From the NCBI GenBank assembly GCA_963969495.1, contig OZ018317.1, positions 227,437,738 to 227,501,737 of the forward strand: 64,000 bases of DNA, given 5' to 3'. The stretch is from Ceratothoa steindachneri. Its lineage: Eukaryota > Arthropoda > Malacostraca > Isopoda > Cymothoidae. Within the stretch, counting starts at the first letter, position 1; each line of letters begins with the position of its first letter. Under the pieces are notes generated by a model, which was given only the letters and a program-made list of their open reading frames with translations, did not search any database and was not told where the DNA came from. The translations under genes were made by a program, and so were the position numbers. Positions 30,627-40,679 of the stretch are shown here, in pieces.

Positions 30627-33083
30627 ATGCCCATGTATGAAAAAAAACAAAAACCCCAACCCCCAACTTCCCCAAAAACATCTACGGAGCCGCCCTCGGG
30701 CAGCTCCACCGAGAAAATAAAGGTCCCCCCCCTTGTGCTTGCGCAAGGGACCCTCCATAATTCTTTAACCGGAGAGGAGGCTTACTCCTCTCCTACGCCT
30801 ACGGGTGTAGGGGACTCCCCCTCACCCCCTTCTCTGGAGGTGCTTTCGGGCACCTCCCTATCTCCAGCGGCAGTCCCTCCTTTGCTTTCTAAGGGGACTG
30901 CCAAGAAAGCCAGCAGGCAGCCCATTGCCGACCGCCCCTCGTGCAAGCGGCTCGGTAGGGCAAACCCCCTTAGGGGGGAGAGGGAAGCCAGGCCCCTTCG
31001 GTCGCTTCCCTCAAAAGACCTGCTGGCAAGAATTTTGAACCTTGCTGGGGTCAAGGCCTGTGCCTCCCCACACCACCTGACTAGTGACAATACTGCCAAG
31101 GGGACCTGCGATGTCCTGGGAGGGGATGGCCAACTGGAGGCCCCTCCTGTGATAGACATGGTCCTTGAGGAGACCCAGCCCCAGACGGTAGGGCCTTCCA
31201 TGGGGGGGAATTCGGGCTCGGCGCCAAGCACCGAACCCGAATCCGCCCCTATGCAAGGTCCTCCTCAAATGGCTGAGGGCTCCGAGGCAGTAGAAGGAGG
31301 GGAGGGATCTCCTCCGACAGGTGCCCCTACGACAACCAGGACCTTCTCCATTTCGGAGAGGGACCTGGCTGAGGCTGGTCCATCTGGCCTGGGGACTTCT
31401 GCCAGCGGAGGTGAAAAGCGGGTTCATTCCCCGCCCTCCTCTCCTAAAAAGAAAAAGACTAAAAAGACTCAAAAGACGAAGAAGACTCGGGGCTCCTCTC
31501 CATCCGCGGGGGCTGCGGGGACGGATGGGTCTGCTGCCACTTTGGTAGGCGACCAAGCCAAGATCGGCACATCCGGCCCCTCTACCCCCTCGTGTGCGGA
31601 GCCCATGACTACGACTAAGACCAAGAATGCACAGGGCGGAGCCTCGATGACATCGGGGCCCCTGATTCAGAGGTTACCTGGCGTTTTCGAGCCCGCTGGC
31701 TTCAAACGCTTCCTCGTTATTCGCTCCACTGATGGCACCATGTTGTCCAAGGGCAACATGATCCATCAGAGGAGAGGATTAGCTAGTGCAATTGGTAGAG
31801 AGCCGAAGGTAACCCGTTTCTCGGACGGGAGCCTTCTGGCGAATGCGGCGAATCCCGCCGAGGCGGCCAAGATAAGTGCTCTTCGGACACTTCATGGCAC
31901 CCCGGTGAGTGTGACGCCGCACTCTACCATGAACTTTGTGAAAGGAGTAGTTTATGCGAGGGAACTCGTTGACTACTCCATTGAGGACATCACCCTAGAG
32001 CTGGCCGACCATGGGGCGGTCAAGGTCGAACGTGTGATGAGAAAACAGGGAGGGGCCTCGAGACCCACCCCTACACTCTTCGTCACGTTCGACTGTGACA
32101 AGCTCCCTGAGTCGGTGCGTGCCGGTTGGTACCGCTACGGCGTGAAGGCATTCGTGCCACTGCCGCGGCGGTGCTATTACTGCCACCGCTTCGGCCATAC
32201 GAATCGATCATGTAGACGTGCAAAATCGGGGTCACCCGAAGTCTGTGTAAATTGCTCCAAGGTCGCACACGATAAGTCCAAATCGTGTGTGGCCAAGTGT
32301 GTCAATTGCATAGAGCCGCACCCTGCTTCTTCGAAGCAATGTGGTGCATATCTCCTTGAGAAAGAAATCCTGGCCGTTCAGGCCCAGGATCGACTCTCAT
32401 TCCGCGAGGCAAAGGACTTGGTCCTGGCGCGCCCGGCTCTGCCTGGGACGTCATATGCCTCAATAGTTAGAAAGGCACCCTCTGCTCCTGGCCCATCCAG
32501 GCCAACGAGCACGGTTGTTTCCGCGCCCATTCGGAGCCCTTCTGTGGGCTCTACCCAACCTGGGCGCTCCCCTGGTAAAGCTGGCGGCAAAAAGGGTTCA
32601 TACCCTGCCCCGGCTAAAACCAGGGCTCCCCCCTCTTCCCCCAGCGTGACCGTTTCGCGTAAAGCGAAACGGCCACGCGCCTCCACCGAGTCGTTAGACT
32701 CACAGGAGGCAACACCCCTGAAGATGGTCGCTAGGCCATCTTCCGGGGTTCCTAAAGCTGTTCCCCGAAAGGAGGACAGCAACAAAGGAGCTTCGGCCCC
32801 TTTGCCCACGCCCCGAGGTGGAGCGAGTGGCTCGGAGACGGTGGTTCCTCGAAAAGAGGGCCCCCCGCCTCCGAAGCCGCAACGCCCGCCTAAAGTTTCG
32901 AGGCGGAGGGAGGAAAAGACTCGCATGGCGAGCCCAACCTCCCCCAATAAGTCCTCGAAGGCGACAGCACCTTCAGCGCTTTGTCCGGCCAACAGCGCCC
33001 GGGGTTCTGCCCCCGGGAAGCGTACGGCCATTCCCGTGAGGGTCTTCAATTCGAGGAGGGCCCCCGCGTCTCCTCCGAGCTAG
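30627..33083 (+). CDS. LINE-A copy 2 ORF1 protein
   Basis: 818 residues, same start context and domains as 19145-21601: disordered Pro/Ser-rich N-terminus, Lys-rich block, RNA-binding segment, three zinc knuckles and basic tail. The third knuckle reads CVNCIEPHPASSKQC: the Gly after the second Cys has become Ile (ATA at 32310-32312, GGA in copy 1, two base changes). Metal ligands are intact, but knuckle geometry may suffer. Other differences are conservative and mostly in the tail. The stop TAG is at 33081-33083. Confidence 0.92.
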   Translation: MPMYEKKQKPQPPTSPKTSTEPPSGSSTEKIKVPPLVLAQGTLHNSLTGEEAYSSPTPTGVGDSPSPPSLEVLSGTSLSPAAVPPLLSKGTAKKASRQPIADRPSCKRLGRANPLRGEREARPLRSLPSKDLLARILNLAGVKACASPHHLTSDNTAKGTCDVLGGDGQLEAPPVIDMVLEETQPQTVGPSMGGNSGSAPSTEPESAPMQGPPQMAEGSEAVEGGEGSPPTGAPTTTRTFSISERDLAEAGPSGLGTSASGGEKRVHSPPSSPKKKKTKKTQKTKKTRGSSPSAGAAGTDGSAATLVGDQAKIGTSGPSTPSCAEPMTTTKTKNAQGGASMTSGPLIQRLPGVFEPAGFKRFLVIRSTDGTMLSKGNMIHQRRGLASAIGREPKVTRFSDGSLLANAANPAEAAKISALRTLHGTPVSVTPHSTMNFVKGVVYARELVDYSIEDITLELADHGAVKVERVMRKQGGASRPTPTLFVTFDCDKLPESVRAGWYRYGVKAFVPLPRRCYYCHRFGHTNRSCRRAKSGSPEVCVNCSKVAHDKSKSCVAKCVNCIEPHPASSKQCGAYLLEKEILAVQAQDRLSFREAKDLVLARPALPGTSYASIVRKAPSAPGPSRPTSTVVSAPIRSPSVGSTQPGRSPGKAGGKKGSYPAPAKTRAPPSSPSVTVSRKAKRPRASTESLDSQEATPLKMVARPSSGVPKAVPRKEDSNKGASAPLPTPRGGASGSETVVPRKEGPPPPKPQRPPKVSRRREEKTRMASPTSPNKSSKATAPSALCPANSARGSAPGKRTAIPVRVFNSRRAPASPPS

Positions 33084-33085
33084 GC

Positions 33086-36000
33086 CTGGAGGGCATATTC
33101 CTTCAATGGAATTGCCCTGGACTCCGGGCCAACTGGGAGGAGCTGCGGAGGCTCGCCTCATCCCGTTCCCCGTTAGCTATTTTTTTGCAGGAGACCATGC
33201 TAGGCGCGTGCCCCCTGCCTGCCCTCCCGGGGTATAAGGGTCTTGCGACCCAACCACCGCGGGACGGCCGGGCTGGGGGATGCGCGGTTTACACCCGGCA
33301 TGATGTCTCCGTTCTTCCTTTCTCTTTAGATACCTCCTTTCAGGCAGTGGCTGTGCAGCTGCACCTGGATAGGAGGTATACTATCATTTCTGCGTACATT
33401 CCACCGTCAGCTGACTTCGACGCGGGGGACTTTCGCCGCGTCGTGGCACGGTTGCCGAGGCCCTATCTCTTGCTTGGAGATCTGAACGGCAGGCATCCTC
33501 TCTGGGGAGATTACACCATAAATCCCAGGGGACAAGTCCTTGCCGATCTGATCGAAGAGCTTGAGATGGGTGTCCTAAACGTGGATGAGTTTACGCATCA
33601 CTGTCCGAGAACCGCTTCATTTTCTTGCCTTGACCTATCTTTGTGCTCTTCGGATGCACAGCCTGATTTTGATTGGGGGGTGGTCGATGACCTCCATGGT
33701 AGTGATCACTTTCCCATTCAAATATCATTTTCAGGGCAACTGCCGCCTGAGAGACCACCTCGGTGGTGCTTGGCGCGGGCGCGGTGGCCTGCATTTCAGG
33801 AAATGACTGAATTCTCTATCTCAGTCAAGGAGTTTAGGTCGGTAGATGAGGCCGTCGAGTTCTTCTCCGGCAACCTCATCGCCGTGGGCCTGACTACTAT
33901 TCCTAGGACGTCTGGCCGTTTTGCACGCCGACCACTCCCATGGTGGTCGGCCGAGTGTGAGACGGCCCTCAAACAGAAGCGTTATGCTTACATGCGCTAT
34001 AAGCGCCGCCCGAACGATTTCACCATCGCTGAATTTCGTCGGGCTAGGGCTAGGTTCCGGTATATTTCGAAGCACGCCCGCCGCTCTTCTTGGCGGGCAT
34101 ACGTGTCTTCACTTAACGGGAAGACCCCTTTAGCTGAGGTGTGGAAGCGAGTCAAAAGGATTCGGGGCAAGTTCTCGCAGGACCCCCCTCCCGTTCTCCA
34201 GGAGAATGGGACCGCAATCTCGGACCCCGCGTCCGTGGCGGAATCCTTAGCGACCGCTTTTTCCGCATTCTCTAGCCGTGATGCTGCTCCGCCAGCATTC
34301 AATGCACGTCGTGATGTCGCGGAAGGCCGCCGGCTGGACTTTACCTCCAGAGGCGGAGAACCCTTCAACGACAAGTTTACTGTGAGTGAGTTGCGTTCCG
34401 CTCTCGCTTCGTGCGCGGACACCGCCCATGGTCCGGACGATGTCCCGTACGCCATGCTTCGACACCTGGGTGAGCGAGGCATGGCCTTTCTATTAGATTT
34501 GTTCAACAGGATCTGGGTGGAAGGTCTCCTCCCAGACTCCTGGCGAATCGCTACTGTGCTCGCCTTTCGCAAGCCGGGGAGAGATCACTCTACTCCGACC
34601 GGTTTCCGCCCAATCTCTCTAACCTCTTGCGTGTGCAAGTTGATGGAGAAATTGGTAAATGTTAGATTAGCCGATTTCCTGGACAGCGGAGGCCATCTGT
34701 CTTCTGCACAGTGCGGCTTCCGTAAGTTCCACTCCACGTCGGATGCTCTGCTCCGACTGGAAAATGCCGTCTGCGAGGCTTTCCTTCGTAGACAGCACTA
34801 CGCCACGGTGTTTTTTGATCTGGAGAAAGCCTATGATACCGCATGGCGATACGGTATCATGGAGACTCTCCACACGATGGGGGCGAGGGGACGCCTCCCA
34901 ATGTTTATATCTGAATTTTTGCGAGATCGTCGATTCCGCGTACGGGTGGGGGGAGCCCTCTCCGGCCCAAAGGAGCAGGAAGAGGGTGTCCCGCAGGAAA
35001 GTGTCCTCAGTGTCACACTCTTTGCCCTGAGCATCAACGGCATCACCTCGGTGCTGCCGGAAGATGTTCTCGCTACGCTCTACGTGGACGACCTTTCGAT
35101 CTCTTTTGGCGCGGCCCAGATGCCAACTCTGGAGTGCCGACTCCAACAGGCATTGAACCGCGTCTCTTGCTATGCCAAAGCGCACAGGTTTCGGTTTTCT
35201 TTGGCCAAGACTAAGGTGGTGCACTTCTGCCGCCATCCACGGCTTCACCCCGACCCAGATTTGTTTCTTAATGGGGTGCGCCTGGATGTGGTTGAGTCGC
35301 ACCGTTTCCTTGGTCTTGTATTCGACCGACGCCTCACCTGGGAGGCTCACATTCGCAGCCTTAGGGTCTCTTGTACCCGCGCCATGGACATTCTCCGTTC
35401 CGTGACGTTCAGCGCTTGGGGCGCTGATAGGGCTACCGCCTTACTTTTTTATCGATCCTTTGTTCGCTCGAAGCTCGACTACGGATGCGAGTTTTATGCA
35501 TCCGCAGCCGAGCGTTTATTGCGGAAGGTGGATTCGATCCACCACACCGGCCTTCGCCTTGCGACCGGTGCCTTCCGCACTTCCCCCATTGAGAGCCTGT
35601 TGGTCGATGCTGGGGAGATGCCACTCGCTCTGCGCCGCGTGCAGTGCATCACTCGCCTGTACGCGCGAGCCCGGCGCCTCCCCCAGTCGCCAACAGCTCT
35701 CACTGCATCCGCAGCTGATCTCGATGGTGCCTATGCCGCCGAGAGACGCCAGTCATACCCCAAGCCCTTTGGGTTTAGGGCCAGGAAACTCCTTCGAGAG
35801 GTAGATATAGCTCTCGGGCCGGTGGCGCCCCTGGTTCTGCCCAGGACGCCACCCTGGAGGGTACCACATTTGGCTATTTGTCGCCACGCCTCTGCTCCCA
35901 AAGCTTGTACTGCGCCGGGAGTATTGCGTTCGATCTTTTTGGAGCACACATCGTGTCACGCTGGTACCGTGCCAGTGTATACGGATGGCTCCAAGTCCCA

Positions 36001-36811
36001 AGAGGGGGTCGGCTTCCACGCCGTATCCCCTCTGTTTGAAGTCAGCGGGGCTCTACCAGGCGCTGCGTCTGTCTTCACGGCCGAGCTGGTGGCAATACAC
36101 CACTCGGTACGGGAGATTACGCGACGTGCCCGGTTCGGAGACCGGATTGTGATTTATAGCGACTCACAAAGCGCCCTGAGTGCTCTCGGGGCATTGGAAT
36201 CTCCGCATCCCCTGGTTCGCGAAATCCGTGACGCCACGGTTTTGGCGAGCCGGGCAGATGTCGAGATTATCTTCTGCTGGGTTCCTGGACATGTAGGAAT
36301 TGCGGGGAATGAGCGCGCCGATGAGGGCGCCAAAGAGTCCGCGAGGACTCTGCGACCGGACCAGCGTTTCGCTCTTCCTCACACCGACTACATGGCAGGA
36401 ATACGGGCAGCTCTTCGGACTGCTTGGCAAAGAAGATGGGAGACGGTCGAGGGGAACTTAAAGTTGCGTGTCATTGCGCCGCGACTGTTCCCATGGACCT
36501 ATCCCCCAATGCCGCGGCGGCTTCAGGTTGCTTTCTGTCGTCTTCGAATCGGACACACTCGTGTGACGCATCGTTACTTGGTGGAGCGCTCGCATGTGCC
36601 CTATTGCAACGACTGCGTCGTCCCCCAGACTGTTCGGCATATTCTTGTCGAATGTCCCAGTCTGGGTGATCTTCGCGCACGATACCTGTCTCGGTACCGG
36701 GATGGGCGGGGTCGCTACCGCCTGTCCCTTGTACTCGGGACGAGTGCGTGCACCATGACTGGTGGACTTATTGACTTTTTGGGGGAGGCCGGCCTTCTCC
36801 CCTTTATTTAA
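33086..36811 (+). CDS. LINE-A copy 2 ORF2 protein, probable RT-defective allele
   Basis: 1241 residues from CTG 33086, two bases after the ORF1 stop as in copy 1. Endonuclease motifs are intact except that motif I reads WNCPGL instead of WNCRGL. In the RT, PQGS has become PQES (GGA to GAA, G to A at 34998, residue 638). This Gly belongs to the conserved motif that helps form the nucleotide-binding pocket, so strong loss of polymerase activity is expected. YVDD and all RNase H residues (D967, E1000, D1026, H1069, D1079) are unchanged. The C-terminal Cys/His motif is intact. Confidence 0.92.
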   Translation: MEGIFLQWNCPGLRANWEELRRLASSRSPLAIFLQETMLGACPLPALPGYKGLATQPPRDGRAGGCAVYTRHDVSVLPFSLDTSFQAVAVQLHLDRRYTIISAYIPPSADFDAGDFRRVVARLPRPYLLLGDLNGRHPLWGDYTINPRGQVLADLIEELEMGVLNVDEFTHHCPRTASFSCLDLSLCSSDAQPDFDWGVVDDLHGSDHFPIQISFSGQLPPERPPRWCLARARWPAFQEMTEFSISVKEFRSVDEAVEFFSGNLIAVGLTTIPRTSGRFARRPLPWWSAECETALKQKRYAYMRYKRRPNDFTIAEFRRARARFRYISKHARRSSWRAYVSSLNGKTPLAEVWKRVKRIRGKFSQDPPPVLQENGTAISDPASVAESLATAFSAFSSRDAAPPAFNARRDVAEGRRLDFTSRGGEPFNDKFTVSELRSALASCADTAHGPDDVPYAMLRHLGERGMAFLLDLFNRIWVEGLLPDSWRIATVLAFRKPGRDHSTPTGFRPISLTSCVCKLMEKLVNVRLADFLDSGGHLSSAQCGFRKFHSTSDALLRLENAVCEAFLRRQHYATVFFDLEKAYDTAWRYGIMETLHTMGARGRLPMFISEFLRDRRFRVRVGGALSGPKEQEEGVPQESVLSVTLFALSINGITSVLPEDVLATLYVDDLSISFGAAQMPTLECRLQQALNRVSCYAKAHRFRFSLAKTKVVHFCRHPRLHPDPDLFLNGVRLDVVESHRFLGLVFDRRLTWEAHIRSLRVSCTRAMDILRSVTFSAWGADRATALLFYRSFVRSKLDYGCEFYASAAERLLRKVDSIHHTGLRLATGAFRTSPIESLLVDAGEMPLALRRVQCITRLYARARRLPQSPTALTASAADLDGAYAAERRQSYPKPFGFRARKLLREVDIALGPVAPLVLPRTPPWRVPHLAICRHASAPKACTAPGVLRSIFLEHTSCHAGTVPVYTDGSKSQEGVGFHAVSPLFEVSGALPGAASVFTAELVAIHHSVREITRRARFGDRIVIYSDSQSALSALGALESPHPLVREIRDATVLASRADVEIIFCWVPGHVGIAGNERADEGAKESARTLRPDQRFALPHTDYMAGIRAALRTAWQRRWETVEGNLKLRVIAPRLFPWTYPPMPRRLQVAFCRLRIGHTRVTHRYLVERSHVPYCNDCVVPQTVRHILVECPSLGDLRARYLSRYRDGRGRYRLSLVLGTSACTMTGGLIDFLGEAGLLPFI

Positions 36812-37053
36812 GGTTCCTTTTTTTGTTATTGTTTTGTTTTAGATTGCACTCTCCTGCACCGGGGTGAGGGGGACCTCCCCCCGCTGCCGGAGATTGCTTC
36901 GATTGTTAAGTTTTTCAAATTTATATTGATTGTTAAGTTTTCATATTTTAACTTTAAAGTAGCCTAATTCTAGGCTGTCGTGTTTTTCGGCGACTTATGC
37001 CCAAGTGGGTAGTTGCCAGATGGGCTCTATAAAAAAAAAAAAAAAAAAAAAAA

Positions 37054-37232
37054 TCCGCCAGCTTAAGGCTGCACTGCGTGGACGCCGGTTTGGGGACGAT
37101 GAAGATTTCCAGCTCGCCGTCCAGGAGTGGATGGAACAGCAGTCGGGAGATTTCTGCTTCTCGGGAATTCGAAGCCTCAGGGACAAGTGGCGCAAGTGCA
37201 TTGAAGTCGAAGGTAGTTATATTGAAAAATAA
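37054..37232 (+). pseudogene. mariner transposase, C-terminal part
   Basis: It follows the LINE-A TSD and reads RQLKAALRGRRFGDDEDFQL, then FSGIRSLRDKWRKCIEVEG, then a stop at 37230-37232. This is the usual C-terminus of mariner transposases and joins the segment ending at 30094 once the LINE and one TSD copy are discounted. Confidence 0.88.
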
Positions 37233-37265
37233 TAAAACACTTTTCCTTATATCTTGTTTCCTTAT

Positions 37266-37297
37266 ATTCAAATTGAAAACTTATTGACCGCCCCTCG
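37266..37297 (-). repeat. mariner right terminal inverted repeat
   Basis: The inverse of 29389-29416, ending at the TA 37298-37299. Confidence 0.8.
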
Positions 37298-37299
37298 TA

Positions 37300-37594
37300 T
37301 ATGGCAAAAAGCGTACAAACAGATAAACGGACAATCAAATATCTGCTCCATTATACACTAAGTAACCAATTTTCACCAAGTTTTTGTTTCTCTTATTGTT
37401 TTGAATGTTTGTAATAGTAAACCTTGCGCTGATTCCATATATTTCCTTACTTTGTATCTACCATCAACCGTTTGAAAGTAATAAAAAGTTATGGGGTAAA
37501 TTTATGAGGTACGGGTAAAGCACACTTACATTTGCCGCTAAGTTATTTATTTTCTTCTTCAGGTTTATTTTTATACATATTGACTTTCTTGATT
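37300..37594. other. AT-rich spacer
   Basis: Nothing recognised. Confidence 0.4.
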
Positions 37595-39420
37595 ATGGCT
37601 ACAAGAGAATGCATAAATTCACCACATTCGTTCTGTTTTGTGTGTGGTTTCTATGATGGACCTAAGCATGTATCACATAAAATTGTGAAAGGTGCAAAGT
37701 ACTGGATTGCTTATAGACTACTTTTGAATGAATATGGGTGACCAAGAAAAACCATGGGCCCCTCATGTGATATGTGGAAGTTGTTGAAGAAATTTAGATG
37801 CATGGCTGAGAGGTGCGAGAAAAACAATGCCATTTGCTGTGCCGAGAGTTTGGTGAGAGCCAAGGAATCATCATGATGATTGCTATTTTTGCATGATGAC
37901 ATATCAAGGTAAAGAAAAGTTAAGGGAAGGAAATTCCTTACATATCCTACCATTTCATCCCCTATTGCGCCTGTGCCAAATGATACCTTATTGGTTTCAC
38001 GGCCACCAGAAAATGTAAGTAATTCCTACTCGTTTTAAATAGTAAGATATATTATTTGTAACAGAATCAATACTGAAATATTTAAAACATCTAGCTAAGG
38101 TTTTTTGTAATGTGATTACACATGCAATCCATATTTATGCTCTAGCTATTAAATGCATCTCTTTTTATATATATTTTTTCAGGTAGAAGGTATGATGGAG
38201 TATCAGGACAGTCGGAAGCTTGCGACAATGAAGAAATGGATGAAACGTTTTAGCAAAGAATGAGTACCCGTCCACACTTTCCAAATCAACGTGAAGTGGA
38301 TGATCTCATCAAGGAATTGGGTCTCACTAAGTCAGGAGCTGAGCTTTTGGATTCCAGACTTAATGAATGGAATCTGTTGGGGGAGGACTACAGATCAACA
38401 GTATACAGGAAACTCCATGAGGAATTCGAAGTATACTTTGATATAAGTGAGGACCTTTGCTTCTGCAAAGATATTAATGACTTGTTTACAGCTATTGAAA
38501 TTGATCACAACAATGAAGAATGAACAGTTTTCATAGATAGTTAAAAAAAAAGCCTTAAAGCTGTTTTACTACATAATGAGAATCAGTATCCATCCATGCC
38601 TATAGCATATCTGGTAGAGATGAAGGAAGAATATGACAATGTAAAAAGGCTTCTCGACAAGGTAAACTATACTAAGTTTAATTCGGATGTTTATGGTGAT
38701 TTTAAAATGCTTGCCTTCTTACTGGGATTGTAGAGTGGGTACACCAAGTATTCATGTTTTCTTTGCCTATAGGACAGTAGGGGTGATCATGAACATTACC
38801 AGAATATTGAGTGGCCCTCTCGAAATGACTTGCAGCCAGGAAAACTAAATGTTATTAGACAGCTTCTTGTAGAGCCTGCCAAAGCTTTGCTACCTCCACT
38901 TCATATAAAGCTTGGTTTGGTCAAACAGTTTGTAAAAGCATTAGATCATGGTGGATAAGCATTTCAAGAAATTCGTCAATCGTTTCCAAGGCTATCAGAC
39001 GCCAAATTTAAGAGTGGTATATTTACTGGACGGGAATTAAGGAAAATTTTGAAGTCAGTACAACTTAAGAATGCAATGAGTGATGTCGAAAGTGAGGCGT
39101 GGTGTGCATTTCGAAATATAATTTAGTGGATTCTGTTGTAAAAATAAAGACCCAAACTTCAAGCAGCTGGTAGCAAAACCTTTATTAAGTTATAAGAATT
39201 TAGGATGTAAAATGTCACTAAAGATGCACTTTTTGCATTTACATTTGGAGTTCTTTTGTGAAAATTTGTGAGAATTAAGTGAGGAACATGGTGAGTGGTT
39301 CTATCAGGAAATTGCTGTAATGGAGAAAAGATACCAAGGAAGATGAGACACTGCTATGATGGGGGACTATATATGGTCACTGGTGCGTAAAGATCAAGGA
39401 GCTCACAGTAATAAAGCAGG
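37595..39420 (+). pseudogene. Decayed multi-exon ORF of an unclassified multicopy arthropod family
   Basis: ATG 37595 opens a Cys-bearing start (SPHSFCFVCGFYD, then AKYWIAYRLLLN). A frame change leads to a CDMWKLLKKF region. After a GT...AG-like gap (38014 to 38182) comes EGMMEYQDSRKLATMKKW, then FPNQREVDDLIKELGLTKSG and AELLDSRLNEWNLL. Further on are GYTKYSCFLCL (a stop precedes it), LLPPLHIKLGLVKQFVKAL, SDAKFKSGIFTGRE, and finally KMHFLHLHLEFF and AVMEKRYQGR. From memory this order matches a widespread set of uncharacterised multicopy arthropod and cnidarian proteins that behave like transposon-encoded genes, but I cannot name the superfamily. Stops and frameshifts are numerous. Confidence 0.6.
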
Positions 39421-39715
39421 TTCTTCAGTGCACTTTAATTAATTTGTCTCTAATAATCACATTTTCTCATTAGTTTAAAAAAGGAATACAAGAACAAAAT
39501 ACTATCAGCTATTATTCATGGACAATGTGAATATGCTAAATAAAGTAAACTGCCCTAGCTATTTATGGATAATTTTATATACAAAATTCCAATTATCTCC
39601 AAAGATATCGATGCTATGCAATTTTCAATGGTACTTTTGTAATCAGGAGGTAAACCAACTTAGAAACACTAAAAAACATTTAAAGAAACATTTTACTCAC
39701 CCAAAACATCAGTAA

Positions 39716-39887
39716 TCAGTGAGAAAGTCCTACGTGCACAGGAGTATTTGAAAATTTTCCACGTCTTTCCAAACTTTCACTATTTGGCATTGCATCATCT
39801 TCAGACTCAGATGATGAATTTTGGATACTAATTTGAGTATACTCCTCTTCACTGGTGTTAGATATATTATCAGATTCAGAGTCAGAT
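39716..39887 (-). other. Short Ser/Glu/Asp-rich open frame, unassigned
   Basis: The minus strand encodes about 57 residues rich in Ser, Glu and Asp (SDSESDNISNTSEEE, SSSESEDDAMPNSE) ending at a TGA. The composition resembles acidic linker regions of transposase or host proteins. There is no start codon in frame after the upstream stop, so it would be a fragment. It could be chance. Confidence 0.25.
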
Positions 39888-40440
39888 TAAGGAATTGTTC
39901 TCAAAACATTCAGAATTTCACCATCAGAAAAAGATTATTTTAGACATCCTTGCAAGAACGATAGTAGATCAAGCAATGACCAAAGCAGTATAATTTCTCT
40001 TTGTATAAGCGTTGAGGCGTTTCAACAGGAATTAGCATATTCTCAAAAATCTCTGTACAGAAAAAAAACATGCGATTCAATTGACCGCTCGGTCATTTCA
40101 GGTATAGCATATCAAATAACAAAAGCTATTGTAGTAATTTTTTAAATATTTCAGCTCAATACACTTGATTATATATCAGGAAAAGTCAGTTAATATCAAT
40201 TTTGTTGAAGAAAAAATATATGAGATATGTGCATTTAAAAGCGAAAGGTGGTCGAATAAACGCTTGGACGTTCTAGTTTTAATCCTATGACCATTATAGA
40301 CTAAACCATTTGCATATACCTTCTTGTGTTTGAAGAAATTCCATTCCCTATAAATATGTTCGTATAAATGTTATCACAACTAATCACATATATAAAGCTC
40401 TGTATCTTATTTGCTAGTCACAACTGTTTAGCCTTTGAAA

Positions 40441-40505
40441 ATGATATTGGTAGATATCGAAACACATCAGACCAAAAAAGAATCCGTTCCTGAAGGAACG
40501 GATTC
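40441..40505 (+). other. Hammerhead-like motif followed by a 26-bp palindrome
   Basis: GATAT TGGTAG ATATC followed by GAAAC (40443-40463) has the stem II-GAAAC arrangement of hammerhead ribozymes in Penelope-like elements. The upstream core is TTGAAAAT rather than CTGATGA, so it would be decayed. Seventeen bases further on, GAATCCGTTCCT-GA-AGGAACGGATTC (40480-40505) is a perfect palindrome. No Penelope reverse transcriptase is visible nearby. Confidence 0.3.
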
Positions 40506-40679
40506 CATTTTCCACATTAGTTATACATCTTGTTGCTTTATTTTATACGGCTTTTGCTTTCATTATTAGTGTCTTGGTTAAGACATGAAGGGGAACAGAG
40601 GGATATAGTAGGAATGGTCTCACTAATAGCATATATATAATTTCTTTTTGTGTCGTTGTTAGAGTAGTTTAAAACAAAA

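Larger units (their letters stand above)
30095..37053 (+). mobile_element. LINE-A copy 2, full-length
   Basis: It has the same layout and length as copy 1, with a pure A tail of about 23 bases and a 13-bp TSD. Both ORFs are unbroken. Differences from copy 1 are sparse, indicating recent insertion from the same or a near-identical source, but two substitutions hit conserved residues (see ORF1 and ORF2). Confidence 0.94.
29389..37297 (+). mobile_element. mariner element split by LINE-A copy 2
   Basis: The left end CGGGGGGGTGGTCAATAA and the right end TTATTGACCGCCCCTCG (read inward on the other strand as CGAGGGGCGGTCAATAA) are matching terminal inverted repeats. They are flanked by TA at 29387-29388 and 37298-37299, the standard mariner duplication. 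Without the LINE the element is about 0.94 kb, shorter than the usual 1.3 kb, which agrees with an internal deletion in the transposase. It was inserted before LINE-A copy 2. Confidence 0.88.

Noticed and set aside
40480..40505. Helitron 3' terminal hairpin
   Set aside because: The palindrome is not followed by a CTRR end, and no Rep/helicase motif is in the window.
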